A program made the translations under genes and the position numbers. 64,000 bases of DNA from Actimicrobium antarcticum (GTDB lineage Bacteria; Pseudomonadota; Gammaproteobacteria; Burkholderiales; Burkholderiaceae_D), in assembly GCF_039536745.1 (NCBI RefSeq), contig NZ_BAAAZE010000001.1, positions 1 to 64,000 of the forward strand. The letters run 5' to 3'. Every line of letters begins with the position of its first letter. The first letter of the stretch is position 1. The notes beneath the pieces were generated by a model. It searched no databases, was not told the origin of the DNA, and worked only from the letters and a program-made list of their open reading frames with translations. Shown piece after piece: positions 1 through 8,086 of the stretch.

Positions 1-28
1 CGAATCTGTTTACAACCGGATCGCGCAT

Positions 29-62
29 AAAAAATGCCGTTCAGGGCTTATCTGAACGGCAT
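29..62 (-). terminator. Rho-independent terminator after ltaE
   Basis: Perfect 11-bp inverted repeat (ATGCCGTTCAG / CTGAACGGCAT) with a 7-nt loop, bordered on its left by six A residues, which read as a U-tract on the minus strand. It lies 43 bp downstream of the ltaE stop and would end the cardiolipin synthase-CDF-ltaE operon. A near-identical hairpin occurs at 21051-21078. Confidence 0.85.
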
Positions 63-105
63 TACGCTCCGAGCGGCTTTTTTTACGTCTGGTGCAACGT
101 CACCA

Positions 106-1131
106 TCAATGCCGATAGGCAGCCCGGAAAAACTCCTTGAATGCCGACACCGTCAATGCCACATCGGCACGTGATACATCCAGATGCGTGACCAGTCGCA
201 TGTGCGGCGAAACACTGGCAAGGATGCCGCGATTTTGCAAATGTTTTGCCAGTGCCACGCAGTGGATTTCCGCCATGTCGGCATACAGGATGTTGGTTTG
301 CGGATCCGTCACAACGAGTTTGTCGATGTCCGCCAGGCCGGTTGCCAGCAAGATTGCGTTCTCGTGATCTTCTGCCAGTCGTTCGATATTATGGTCGAGG
401 GCATACAGTCCGGCGGCTGCCAGTATGCCGGCCTGGCGCAGGCCACCACCCAGCATCTTGCGCCAGCGCAGCCCGCGCTGGATCATGTCGCGGCTGCCAC
501 ACAGCACCGAACCGACAGGAGCTCCCAGACCTTTTGACAGGCAGACAGAGACCGAATCGAAACCGGCGGTGGCAGCCCGCAAGCTGATGCCCTGTTTGAC
601 TGCCGCATTGAAAATACGCGCACCATCCAGGTGGGTGATCATGCCACGCTCATGCGCCAGCGCGGTGGCGGCGTCCAGGTAGTCGCGGGGAAGTACTTTC
701 CCGCCGATGGTGTTTTCCAGCGCCAGCAAACGTGTTTTTGCAAAATGAATATCATCCGGCTTGATCGCTGCCGCGATATCCGCCAGCGCCAGCGAGCCGT
801 TTGGCTGATGCGGCAATGGTTGCGGCTGGATGCTGCCAAGGACAGCGGCGCCACCAGCTTCGTATTTGTAGGTATGGGCCTGCTGGCCGACCAGGTATTC
901 ATCGCCGCGGTCGCAGTGCGCCATCATCCCGATTAGATTGCTCTGGGTGCCCGAGGGCGCAAACAGCGCGGCTTCAAAACCGAATAGTTCTGCCGTGACC
1001 AGTTGCAGTCGGTTGACGGTCGGATCGTCACCGTAGACGTCGTCACCGACCTCTGCATTCGCCATGGCGGCACGCATGGCGTCGCTGGGACGGGTTACGG
1101 TATCGCTGCGCAGATCAATAGTTTTGTTCAT
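106..1131 (-). CDS. ltaE: Low-specificity L-threonine aldolase
   Basis: PLP enzyme that cleaves L-threonine or allo-threonine to glycine and acetaldehyde in the cytoplasm. The 341-residue length is normal for the family. The N-terminal IDLRSDTVTRPS motif and the active-site segment SVCLSKGLGAPVGS are present; Lys200 is the expected Schiff-base lysine, and LDGAR at 168-172 supplies the aspartate that contacts the pyridine ring. The start codon overlaps the stop of the upstream CDF gene by 4 bp (ATGA), so the two are probably translationally coupled. The gene is last in a three-gene operon and is followed by a clear terminator. No metabolic link to metal export or lipid synthesis is obvious. 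Confidence 0.93.
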   Translation of the reverse strand: MNKTIDLRSDTVTRPSDAMRAAMANAEVGDDVYGDDPTVNRLQLVTAELFGFEAALFAPSGTQSNLIGMMAHCDRGDEYLVGQQAHTYKYEAGGAAVLGSIQPQPLPHQPNGSLALADIAAAIKPDDIHFAKTRLLALENTIGGKVLPRDYLDAATALAHERGMITHLDGARIFNAAVKQGISLRAATAGFDSVSVCLSKGLGAPVGSVLCGSRDMIQRGLRWRKMLGGGLRQAGILAAAGLYALDHNIERLAEDHENAILLATGLADIDKLVVTDPQTNILYADMAEIHCVALAKHLQNRGILASVSPHMRLVTHLDVSRADVALTVSAFKEFFRAAYRH

Positions 1132-2069
1132 GAGGCTCCTTGTTGTCGCGTCGGCGACGAAATTCGTATTGGGTCTACGTGTGTCATCAAGTTGAGTACG
1201 GCGTGCTGTTCCATCACCCGTCGGCGGGCTTCCAGCGCGATATCGTGACCCTGTTCGACGGTCATGTCGGCGTCGATTTCGAGGTGGACATCGGCCAGGA
1301 TCAGGTCGCCGGCCTTGCGGGTTTTTAACTCATGCCAGCCCAGCACGCCGGGTGTTTCGGTCAGCGTCTGGCGAATTGCCTGCATGGTTTTTTCGTCGAC
1401 GGCGCGGTCCATCAGGTCATGTAGCGCATCCCACGCAAACCCCCAGCCCATCCGCGTGACCATGAATCCCACGATCATCGCAGCAAGCGGGTCCAGCATC
1501 GGATACCCGAGCAGGCTGCCCCCGATCCCGATCGCCACGACCAGCGACGCCGCCGCATCCGAGCGGGCATGCCACGCATTGGCAATGAGCATGCTGGAGC
1601 GCACTTTCTGCGCAATATTGAGCATGTAGCGAAACAGTGTTTCCTTGGCGGCCAGCGCACCCAGTGCAACCCAGATTGCAATGCTCTTGACGGGCTGGAT
1701 GGCATCGGGCTGTTGCACTTTCATGAACGCGCCCCAGAGCATGCCGACACCGACCGCCAGCAGTAATATGCCTAGCGTCAACGAGGCGGCATTTTCGTAA
1801 CGCTGATGGCCGTAATGATGGTCGTCATCGGGGGCTTTCTGGCTGTGATGGTTGGCAAACAGAACCACAAAATCTGCCACCAGATCCGACAGCGAATGGA
1901 TGCCATCAGCAATCAGGCCAGCCGATCCGGCCAGGATACCGACGCTGACCTGCGTGATGGTCAGGCCGATATTGACAGTCACGCTCACCAGCGTGCTGCG
2001 CTTTGCTGCCTCCTGCCGCGATGGTGTATCGATATCACCGTGTTCATCCTGGTCATCCATTGATTGCAT
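1128..2069 (-). CDS. Cation diffusion facilitator family metal exporter
   Basis: CDF-family inner-membrane antiporter of 313 residues, expected to export divalent metals such as Zn, Fe or Mn. The TM2 metal-site signature ADGIHSLSD and the TM5 signature HARSD (HxxxD) are both visible. A histidine-rich loop (DDDHHYGHQRYE) lies between TM2 and TM3, and a C-terminal cytoplasmic dimerisation domain covers about residues 210-313. The translation start uses ATG preceded by GGAATGAAGC; an ATG three codons later is also possible. The gene sits 17 bp after the PLD gene and overlaps ltaE by 4 bp. The specific metal cannot be read from the sequence. Confidence 0.9.
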   Translation of the reverse strand: MQSMDDQDEHGDIDTPSRQEAAKRSTLVSVTVNIGLTITQVSVGILAGSAGLIADGIHSLSDLVADFVVLFANHHSQKAPDDDHHYGHQRYENAASLTLGILLLAVGVGMLWGAFMKVQQPDAIQPVKSIAIWVALGALAAKETLFRYMLNIAQKVRSSMLIANAWHARSDAAASLVVAIGIGGSLLGYPMLDPLAAMIVGFMVTRMGWGFAWDALHDLMDRAVDEKTMQAIRQTLTETPGVLGWHELKTRKAGDLILADVHLEIDADMTVEQGHDIALEARRRVMEQHAVLNLMTHVDPIRISSPTRQQGAS

Positions 2070-2086
2070 GCTTCATTCCTGTTTTT

Positions 2087-3412
2087 TTATTCCTGCCGTT
2101 CGAGCGCGATGCCGATGCTGGCCAGTACGCGTTCTGCCAGCGAGCGACGCGACCAATCTTCCAGCGAGACAGTATGACTTTGCCCGAGATAGCTGCCGAT
2201 CACCAGTTCCAGCTGGTGTGCGAGAGTCACATCCCGCTGTGCCAGATTGACTTCATTGTTCAGCCCGAACGAGCGGTTGTCGAAGTTGGTCGAACCGATC
2301 ACCGACCAGAGCCCATCGACCAGCATCACTTTTGTATGTGTCATGCCGGGCTGATATTCGTGAATCGCGATACCGCCGGCAATGAGTTCGCCATAATGCC
2401 GGCGGCTCGCGAGGCGGGCAATCGGGTGGTTGTTGTGCACGCCGTTGGTGATGATGCGCACCCGCACGCCGCGTGCCGCTGCCGCCAGCAGGGCCTGACG
2501 CATGGACAGATCGGGAACGAAATACGGCGAGGCTATCAGCAAGTCCTTGCGCGCTGCACCAACCATCAGCTGAAACAGCACCCGCGCGCGGGTCGAGCGG
2601 CCGCCGGTCGGGGTGCTGCCCACCGTCATGGCGACCGGCGTGTCGACTGGCAGTCTGGCAAGCTGCACGAGTGGCAAATCGGCCACCGGAACATTGGATG
2701 CGATCTCACTATCGATCAGGATTTCGCCGTGACTCTCCAGCCAGCTTTGGGCAAAGACCGACTGCAAGCCGCGCGCCGTTGCACCATCGACCTGCACCAT
2801 CACATCGCGCCACGGTGGCAACGGCGCGTCGCCCGTATCCCAGGCCGAACCGATTCCGGCGCCGCCAACGAATGCGGTATGGCCATCGATGATCAGCAAT
2901 TCGCGATGGGTGCGATTGTTCCAGCGCTTTAGTGTGTACCAGCGAAATGGCTGATACCACGCAACCTGTCCACCGGCGGCGCGCAATCCATCAAAAAAAT
3001 GATCCGGAGTCGGCAGGCTACCGACGGCATCGACCACCACGCGCACCCTGATGCCGGCTTTGGCGCGCTCGGTCAGCGCCGCCAGAAAACGCCGGCCGAC
3101 CGGCGTGTCATGAAAAATGAAGGCTTCCAGATCGATCACGGAGCGTGCCGACCGGATCTGCGCCAGTTCGGCGTTATAGAACTGGGCACCCTGTGCAAAA
3201 ACCGTGCTCTGACCAGGTTGCAGCGGCGCCTGTTCAAGCGCGCTACCCAGCACATTCAGAAAGTCGCGCGTGTCGGATGCGGGCACCGGACCTTGCGTTT
3301 TATAGGCCAATCCCGGCTCGAACAGAACAACGAACAGCAGGGCCATGGTCAACGTCGCGGCGAGTGTCATCACGATGCGCAGCACGACGCTCAGCCGCAG
3401 GATGCGCTGCAT
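2087..3412 (-). CDS. Cardiolipin synthase-like phospholipase D protein
   Basis: Membrane-anchored protein of 441 residues with one N-terminal transmembrane helix (about 11-32) and two PLD domains, typical of ClsA/ClsB-type enzymes that condense phosphatidylglycerol or phosphatidylethanolamine into cardiolipin. The second catalytic motif is canonical (HTKVMLVDG near residue 357, then GSTNFDNRSF). The first reads HRELLIIDG (His169-Arg-Glu171), so the usual HxK lysine is replaced by glutamate. I believe some Cls-like subfamilies carry HRE naturally, but this should be checked. It is first in an operon with the CDF exporter and ltaE. The window has a second, unrelated PLD enzyme at 38392-39786. 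Confidence 0.82.
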   Translation of the reverse strand: MQRILRLSVVLRIVMTLAATLTMALLFVVLFEPGLAYKTQGPVPASDTRDFLNVLGSALEQAPLQPGQSTVFAQGAQFYNAELAQIRSARSVIDLEAFIFHDTPVGRRFLAALTERAKAGIRVRVVVDAVGSLPTPDHFFDGLRAAGGQVAWYQPFRWYTLKRWNNRTHRELLIIDGHTAFVGGAGIGSAWDTGDAPLPPWRDVMVQVDGATARGLQSVFAQSWLESHGEILIDSEIASNVPVADLPLVQLARLPVDTPVAMTVGSTPTGGRSTRARVLFQLMVGAARKDLLIASPYFVPDLSMRQALLAAAARGVRVRIITNGVHNNHPIARLASRRHYGELIAGGIAIHEYQPGMTHTKVMLVDGLWSVIGSTNFDNRSFGLNNEVNLAQRDVTLAHQLELVIGSYLGQSHTVSLEDWSRRSLAERVLASIGIALERQE

Positions 3413-3640
3413 GTCAGGTGCTCACTTGGGCTGGATGACACATGGATTTTTGGCGTGGAGTGATGGTTGCAAGGTCACTGTGGAAGCGCAGACGGATGGT
3501 AGCACTGTCCCATCGAACTGATTGATGCATTGCCGGATAACAACCGACACGCTGAAGCACATGAAGTCACACCAGGATCTGCTGGCTGCGACAGCAATTG
3601 CCGCCGCAGCCATGGCGTTCAACGATGACCTGGCATTACA

Positions 3641-4327
3641 TCAACCGACCAGTCGCGCATTTTGCGGAAACATCTGCGCACGGGCCGCGTCATCCATCTC
3701 TGCCTTGAACGTGAACTGTGACTTCAACGCTTCAGCGCGTTGCGCTGCCGGCCGCGCATTGATTTCATCGAAGTGACGCTTCAGATTCGGCAACGTTGCC
3801 CAGGCATCGGCACCGAGGATGAAGGGCAGCGCACGCGCCCAGCCCCAGACTGCCATGTCGACCAGCGTGTAGGTATCGCCCAGCATGTAGCGATGCTTGC
3901 CCAGCTGTGCTTCGAGGATGGCGAAATGGCGCTCGGCTTCGAACAGGTAACGGTTGACCGCGTACTCTTTCGGCTCCGGTGCAAAGTGTTTGAAATGGAC
4001 TGCCTGGCCCGAATACGGACCGATTCCACTGGCCACGAACATCAGCCAGGAATACATCTGTGCACGCGCAGCTGGCGTGTTTTCGGGCAGGAACTGGCCG
4101 GTTTTTTCGGCGAGGTACAGCAGGATGGCATTGCTGTCGAAGACGATCGCATCGCCATCGACTAGTGCCGGAGTCTTGGCATTCGGATTGATTGCCAGGA
4201 ATGCCGGCAGGTGTTGCTCACCTTTACGGGTGTCGACAGGGATCGTTTCGTAGGGCAGGCCGGCTTCTTCCAGAAACAGCGCAACCTTGAGCGGATTTGG
4301 CGATGGATGGAAATAGAATTTGATCAT
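3641..4327 (-). CDS. Glutathione S-transferase family protein
   Basis: Cytosolic GST of 228 residues: N-terminal thioredoxin-like domain (about 1-80; HPSPNPLKVALFLEEAGLPYE-type glutathione site, with the PALVDGDAIVFDSNAI segment forming the cis-Pro/glutathione-binding loop) and an all-helical C-terminal domain. The start at 4327 is chosen because AAGGA lies just upstream; a longer frame reaches 4405 but has no homology-like sequence or ribosome site. It is divergent from the EthD-like gene at 4506. It probably conjugates or isomerises an electrophile; the substrate is unknown. Confidence 0.88.
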   Translation of the reverse strand: MIKFYFHPSPNPLKVALFLEEAGLPYETIPVDTRKGEQHLPAFLAINPNAKTPALVDGDAIVFDSNAILLYLAEKTGQFLPENTPAARAQMYSWLMFVASGIGPYSGQAVHFKHFAPEPKEYAVNRYLFEAERHFAILEAQLGKHRYMLGDTYTLVDMAVWGWARALPFILGADAWATLPNLKRHFDEINARPAAQRAEALKSQFTFKAEMDDAARAQMFPQNARLVG

Positions 4328-4505
4328 GGAGGATTCCTTTTCATGGCGAGTGCTGGGGATTATCGGGAGCTTGATGCACTCACGGCTGGCCGATGGTACA
4401 GGCATCTCTGAAACATGTCAGGCGACCTGCTTGCTGACACGACATGAGCGTATTCAGGCACACTTGGCGTCCCCATTTATCGAGTTCAAAAACAGGAGAC
4501 GCAAG

Positions 4506-4820
4506 ATGATCAAAGTCAGTGTGATGTACCCGAACACCCCCGGCGCGCGATTCAACCATGAGTACTACCGTGACAATCACATGCCGCTGGTGAAAGCGCG
4601 CATGGGCGACGCCTGCAAGTTCTACACCGTCGACAAGGGGCTGTCGGGCGGCGCACCAGGAACACCGCCCACCTACATCGGCATGTGCCACATCTTCAGT
4701 GTATCGGTCGAGGCGTTCCAGGCTGGCTTTGGTCCGCATGTCGCCGAAATCATGGGTGACATTCCGAACTACACCGACCTGGCACCCGTGATGCAGATCA
4801 GCGAAGTCATGGTTGGCTAG
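4506..4820 (+). CDS. EthD-domain protein
   Basis: Small protein of 104 residues that begins MIKVSVMYPNTPGARFNHEYY, the start of the EthD / dimeric alpha-beta barrel family. The family includes proteins needed for ethyl tert-butyl ether breakdown and small cyclase or monooxygenase-like proteins. AGGAG lies 7 bp before the ATG. An upstream in-frame extension to 4320 is unlikely to be translated, since it would overlap the GST promoter region. Its stop overlaps that of the convergent CoA-transferase gene by a few bases. The function is unknown; the divergent GST suggests a shared detoxification role, which is only inference. Confidence 0.85.
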   Translation: MIKVSVMYPNTPGARFNHEYYRDNHMPLVKARMGDACKFYTVDKGLSGGAPGTPPTYIGMCHIFSVSVEAFQAGFGPHVAEIMGDIPNYTDLAPVMQISEVMVG

Positions 4821-6388
4821 GCAGCCTGCTGCGAGACGTCGTCGAGATCGTCAGTCGGGTGGATATTGACTGACCGGATCGGCAGCATCGATCCCGTCTC
4901 GCGATACCGCGTGTGCCACGAAAACGCTTTTTCGAGCACATGCGGCGTATGTCCGCCGCGTTCGCCGGCTTCGGTCACATATTCCTGCAACAGGCCGCGG
5001 TACGGTTGCGCCACACAGTTCCGGATGATGGCTTGCGCACGTTCGCGCGGTGCCAGTCCGCGCAGGTCGGCCAGGCCGACTTCCGTGACGAGGATATCGA
5101 CGTCATGCTCGTTGTGATCCACATGCGACACCATCGGCACGATGCTGGAAATCTTGCCATCCTTGGCAAGCGACTTGGTTGCAAAGACGGCCAGATACGC
5201 ATTGCGCGCAAAATCACCTGAACCACCGATGCCATTCATGATGTGCGTGCCCAGCACATGGGTCGAATTGACGTTGCCGTAAATGTCCGCTTCCAGCGCG
5301 GTATTGATCGCGATGATGCCCAGACGCCGAATGATTTCGGGATGGTTGCTGACCTCTTGCGGGCGCAATACCAGACGTTCTTTGTAACGCGTCAGTTCGC
5401 GAAACACCTGCGCGCCTTTCTGCGACGACAGCGTGATCGATGAGCCGGAGGCAAAATCCAGTTTGCCTGCGTCGAACAGATCGAAGGTCGAGTCCTGCAG
5501 CACTTCGGAATACATCGACAGATGCGCGAACGGGCTATTGATGAAGCCGGTCATCACTGCATTGGCAATCGTGCCGATGCCAGCCTGTAGCGGCAGCAGG
5601 CTGTTGGTCAACCGGCCACAACGCACTTCTTCCTCGAAAAATTCCACCAGGTGCGCCGCGATCGCATCGGTCTCGGCATCCGGTGGCAGGATGGTGGACG
5701 AGCTGTCCTGCTTCTCGGTGATGACGATGGCGACGATTTTTTCCGGCGCAATGTTGATGGTCGTCGTGCCGACACGGTCGCTCGGCGTCATCAGCGGCAT
5801 TGGCTCGCGCTGCGGCCGGTGCTTCGGAATGAAGATGTCGTGCAAGCCTTCCAGTGCGAGTGACTGGCTCAGGTTGATTTCGACGATCACCTTGTCGGCC
5901 AGAATGGCGAAGCTGGCGCTGTTGCCGACCGATGTCGATGGAATGATCGCACCGGTTTCGGTAATCGCGATGGCTTCGATGATTGCAATGTCGATCGGTG
6001 CCAGCTGTCTGGTGCGTAGCATTTCCACGGTTTCGGACAGGTGCTGGTCGACGTACATGACCTCACCGCGGTTGATGGCCGCGCGCAATACCGGATCGGC
6101 CTGAAAAGGCATCCGACGTGCCAGCACGCCAGCTTCGGTAAGTAGTTTGTCGACATCATTGCCCAGCGATGCGCCGGTGATCAGCGTGATCTGGAAAGGG
6201 GTATGACGGGCCCGTTCGGCCATGGCCAGCGGAACCATTTTGGCATCGCCCGACTTGGTAAAACCGCTCATGCCGACGGTCATGCCATCTTTGATCCACT
6301 CGGCGGCCGCAGCGGCGGTGGTGATGCGTTCGCGCAGCGCTGGCAGGCGAATGCGGTCCAGATGGTCATCGTGATGCGGTTGCGACAT
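4817..6388 (-). CDS. Acetyl-CoA hydrolase/succinyl-CoA:acetate CoA-transferase
   Basis: Class I CoA-transferase of 523 residues (Cat1/ScaC/AarC type), which moves CoA between acetate, succinate or propionate. The conserved segments TALEADIYGNVNSTHV (probable catalytic Glu) and GIGGSGDFARNAYL are present, as is the C-terminal HPTDDL tail often seen in this family. The start at 6388 follows AAAGGAATCACC; a GTG- or ATG-extended frame to 6418 is possible but less likely. The next gene upstream is the bestrophin-like gene, 17 bp away on the same strand, so both may be one transcript. Confidence 0.9.
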   Translation of the reverse strand: MSQPHHDDHLDRIRLPALRERITTAAAAAEWIKDGMTVGMSGFTKSGDAKMVPLAMAERARHTPFQITLITGASLGNDVDKLLTEAGVLARRMPFQADPVLRAAINRGEVMYVDQHLSETVEMLRTRQLAPIDIAIIEAIAITETGAIIPSTSVGNSASFAILADKVIVEINLSQSLALEGLHDIFIPKHRPQREPMPLMTPSDRVGTTTINIAPEKIVAIVITEKQDSSSTILPPDAETDAIAAHLVEFFEEEVRCGRLTNSLLPLQAGIGTIANAVMTGFINSPFAHLSMYSEVLQDSTFDLFDAGKLDFASGSSITLSSQKGAQVFRELTRYKERLVLRPQEVSNHPEIIRRLGIIAINTALEADIYGNVNSTHVLGTHIMNGIGGSGDFARNAYLAVFATKSLAKDGKISSIVPMVSHVDHNEHDVDILVTEVGLADLRGLAPRERAQAIIRNCVAQPYRGLLQEYVTEAGERGGHTPHVLEKAFSWHTRYRETGSMLPIRSVNIHPTDDLDDVSQQAA

Positions 6389-6405
6389 GGTGATTCCTTT
6401 GCAAT

Positions 6406-7347
6406 TTATGTCAGGCAAAAATTGACCGGCACAACCGGTGGCGGCACGAAGTCGTCCTGCAGTGATGCACGCAGGTCAATTTCAATGGCGCGGCAGATCG
6501 CGTCGAGCGGCAGGTCATTCGATGCGGTACCGAATGGTTCTTCGATTTCGTCGCCCAGTGCATCCAGCCCGAAAAACGTATAGGCCACGACCGCCACCAC
6601 GAACGGCGTCATGAAGCCGATCGAATCGACCAGTCCGAACGGCAGCAGAAAGCAGTAAATGTAGGCGGTACGGTGCAGCAACAGCGTGTACGAAAACGGG
6701 ATCGGCGTATTGCGGATGCGTTCGCACGAGGCGGCGGCGGCCGTCATTGCCGACAGCGTGGTATCGATCGCGACGACCAGGCACGGGTCGATGCGGCCTT
6801 CCTTCATGCACTGGCGTAAATCGTCGCCCATGCGCAGCATCAGGAAATCCGGTTTGTTGGAATAGCTGGCCAGTTGCTGCCATTCGGCGTCGGTCAGTAG
6901 CGCTTGCAATTCGTTCGTCATTGGCTGCTGACGCAGCAGGTCGCGCAACGCATGGGCAAAGACGATGGCGCGATAGATCATCCGTACCCGCAGATCGGTC
7001 AGGCCAAGACGGGCGGTCGCCGGTTCGGGATACTCGATCAGACTCTGGCACTGGCGTGAGAAATTACGGCTGCGCAGAACCAGTTCGCCCCATAGCTTGC
7101 GACCTTCCCAGAAGCGGTCATAGGCGGCGTTATTCCGGAACCCGAGGAAAATCGCAATCGGCAGTCCGATCAGCGTGAACGGAATCGTGGTCAGCGTGAT
7201 CTTCAGGGTGTAGAGGTCGCCGTGCGACCACGTCACCAGCGTGGCAATCACGATATTGATAATCAGCGTTGGCAGAATGCGCGGTAGCACCGAGCCGCGT
7301 AGCAGGAGGAACAGCCTGAATCCGGAAGGGCGATCCCTGATGATCAT
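6406..7347 (-). CDS. Bestrophin-like anion channel family protein
   Basis: Integral membrane protein of 313 residues of the bestrophin/YneE family (formerly UPF0187). The family signature LGFRNNAAYDRFWEGRKLWG is at residues 68-87, hydrophobic helices occur near 20-60 and 210-250, and PFG(x)ASNDLPLD occurs near the C-terminus. Bacterial homologues form pentameric ion channels. The gene is upstream of the CoA-transferase and divergent from the HpaR-type regulator; the shared 163-bp intergenic region carries two direct repeats that could be an operator. Confidence 0.87.
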   Translation of the reverse strand: MIIRDRPSGFRLFLLLRGSVLPRILPTLIINIVIATLVTWSHGDLYTLKITLTTIPFTLIGLPIAIFLGFRNNAAYDRFWEGRKLWGELVLRSRNFSRQCQSLIEYPEPATARLGLTDLRVRMIYRAIVFAHALRDLLRQQPMTNELQALLTDAEWQQLASYSNKPDFLMLRMGDDLRQCMKEGRIDPCLVVAIDTTLSAMTAAAASCERIRNTPIPFSYTLLLHRTAYIYCFLLPFGLVDSIGFMTPFVVAVVAYTFFGLDALGDEIEEPFGTASNDLPLDAICRAIEIDLRASLQDDFVPPPVVPVNFCLT

Positions 7348-7384
7348 GGATGGTTCCCGGGATGGAGGTTGAAGGCAGGATAGT

Positions 7385-7426
7385 TTGCTAACATGTGAGT
7401 GATATTAATTGCTAATATGTAAGCGA
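7385..7426. promoter_or_regulatory. Pair of 18-bp direct repeats, possible operator
   Basis: Two copies of an 18-bp sequence, TTGCTAACATGTGAGTGA (7385-7402) and TTGCTAATATGTAAGCGA (7409-7426), identical at 15 of 18 positions and 24 bp apart start to start. They lie between the divergent bestrophin and hpaR genes. AT-rich repeats of this kind beside a MarR-family gene are good candidates for the regulator's own binding site, but no binding is demonstrated. Confidence 0.5.
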
Positions 7427-7510
7427 GTCAAGCGCCTGGTGGTCGTGAGTCAGTGCGCAATAGTGTTCCTGTCATCAATCGTGTGATGGCTGCAAGTCGG
7501 TGTACTTACA

Positions 7511-8026
7511 ATGAAATCGGACGACCCCATGAAAAAACGCATTGCCCACCGCAACTTACCCCAGGTCTTCCTGCGCGCCCGCGAGTGCCTGATGTCGCAT
7601 TTCAGACCTATCCTCAACCACTTCGGCCTGACCGAGCAGCAGTGGCGGATCCTGCGGGTACTGGATGAGAACGAGCAACTCGAACCACGCGAAATGTGCC
7701 AACTGTGTCAGATCACCAGCCCGAGCATGACCGGTGTGCTGGCACGGATGGAAGAGATGCAACTGATCTTGCGCAGCCGGGTGTCGGAGGATCAGCGCCG
7801 GATCATGGTCCGGCTGGCAAAAAAAGGCGATCGCCTGATGGCCGAACTGGCGCCGCTGATTGAAGCGCAGTACCAGCATATCGAGCAGGCATTAGGGACA
7901 CAGATGTTCCGGGATTTGTCGACTGCGCTGGAGGCGTTTATTGCCGCAGAGAGTCATCCGGTCGAGCGGATTGCCTTGCCGGCAAAAGCGAAAGTGGTGG
8001 CCAAGCGACGTGCTGCCCGACTCTGA
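7511..8026 (+). CDS. hpaR: MarR-family regulator, HpaR type
   Basis: 171-residue winged-helix regulator that matches the homoprotocatechuate operon repressor HpaR: NLPQVFLRARE near the N-terminus, HFGLTEQQWRILRVL, the recognition-helix segment ITSPSMTGVLARMEEM and the wing VSEDQRRIMVRLAKKG. A second ATG at 7529 is an alternative start; neither has an obvious Shine-Dalgarno sequence. No hpa catabolic genes lie in the window, so this copy may control the divergent bestrophin/CoA-transferase pair or act elsewhere. The gene symbol rests on sequence likeness only. Confidence 0.8.
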   Translation: MKSDDPMKKRIAHRNLPQVFLRARECLMSHFRPILNHFGLTEQQWRILRVLDENEQLEPREMCQLCQITSPSMTGVLARMEEMQLILRSRVSEDQRRIMVRLAKKGDRLMAELAPLIEAQYQHIEQALGTQMFRDLSTALEAFIAAESHPVERIALPAKAKVVAKRRAARL

Positions 8027-8086
8027 ATCGGCAGGCACATGAAAAGCGATTTCCGGAAACTGTCCGGGCTGGCGCACCATTGAGTT

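Noticed and set aside
3413..3640. Short frames between the PLD and GST genes (3422-3622 minus, 3522-3776 plus)
   Set aside because: No ribosome site, no recognised family, and the plus-strand one runs into the GST gene.
7381..7430. Promoter boxes within the direct repeats upstream of hpaR
   Set aside because: TTGCTA and TAATAT are present but the spacing (22 bp) is outside the usual sigma-70 range; no promoter was called.
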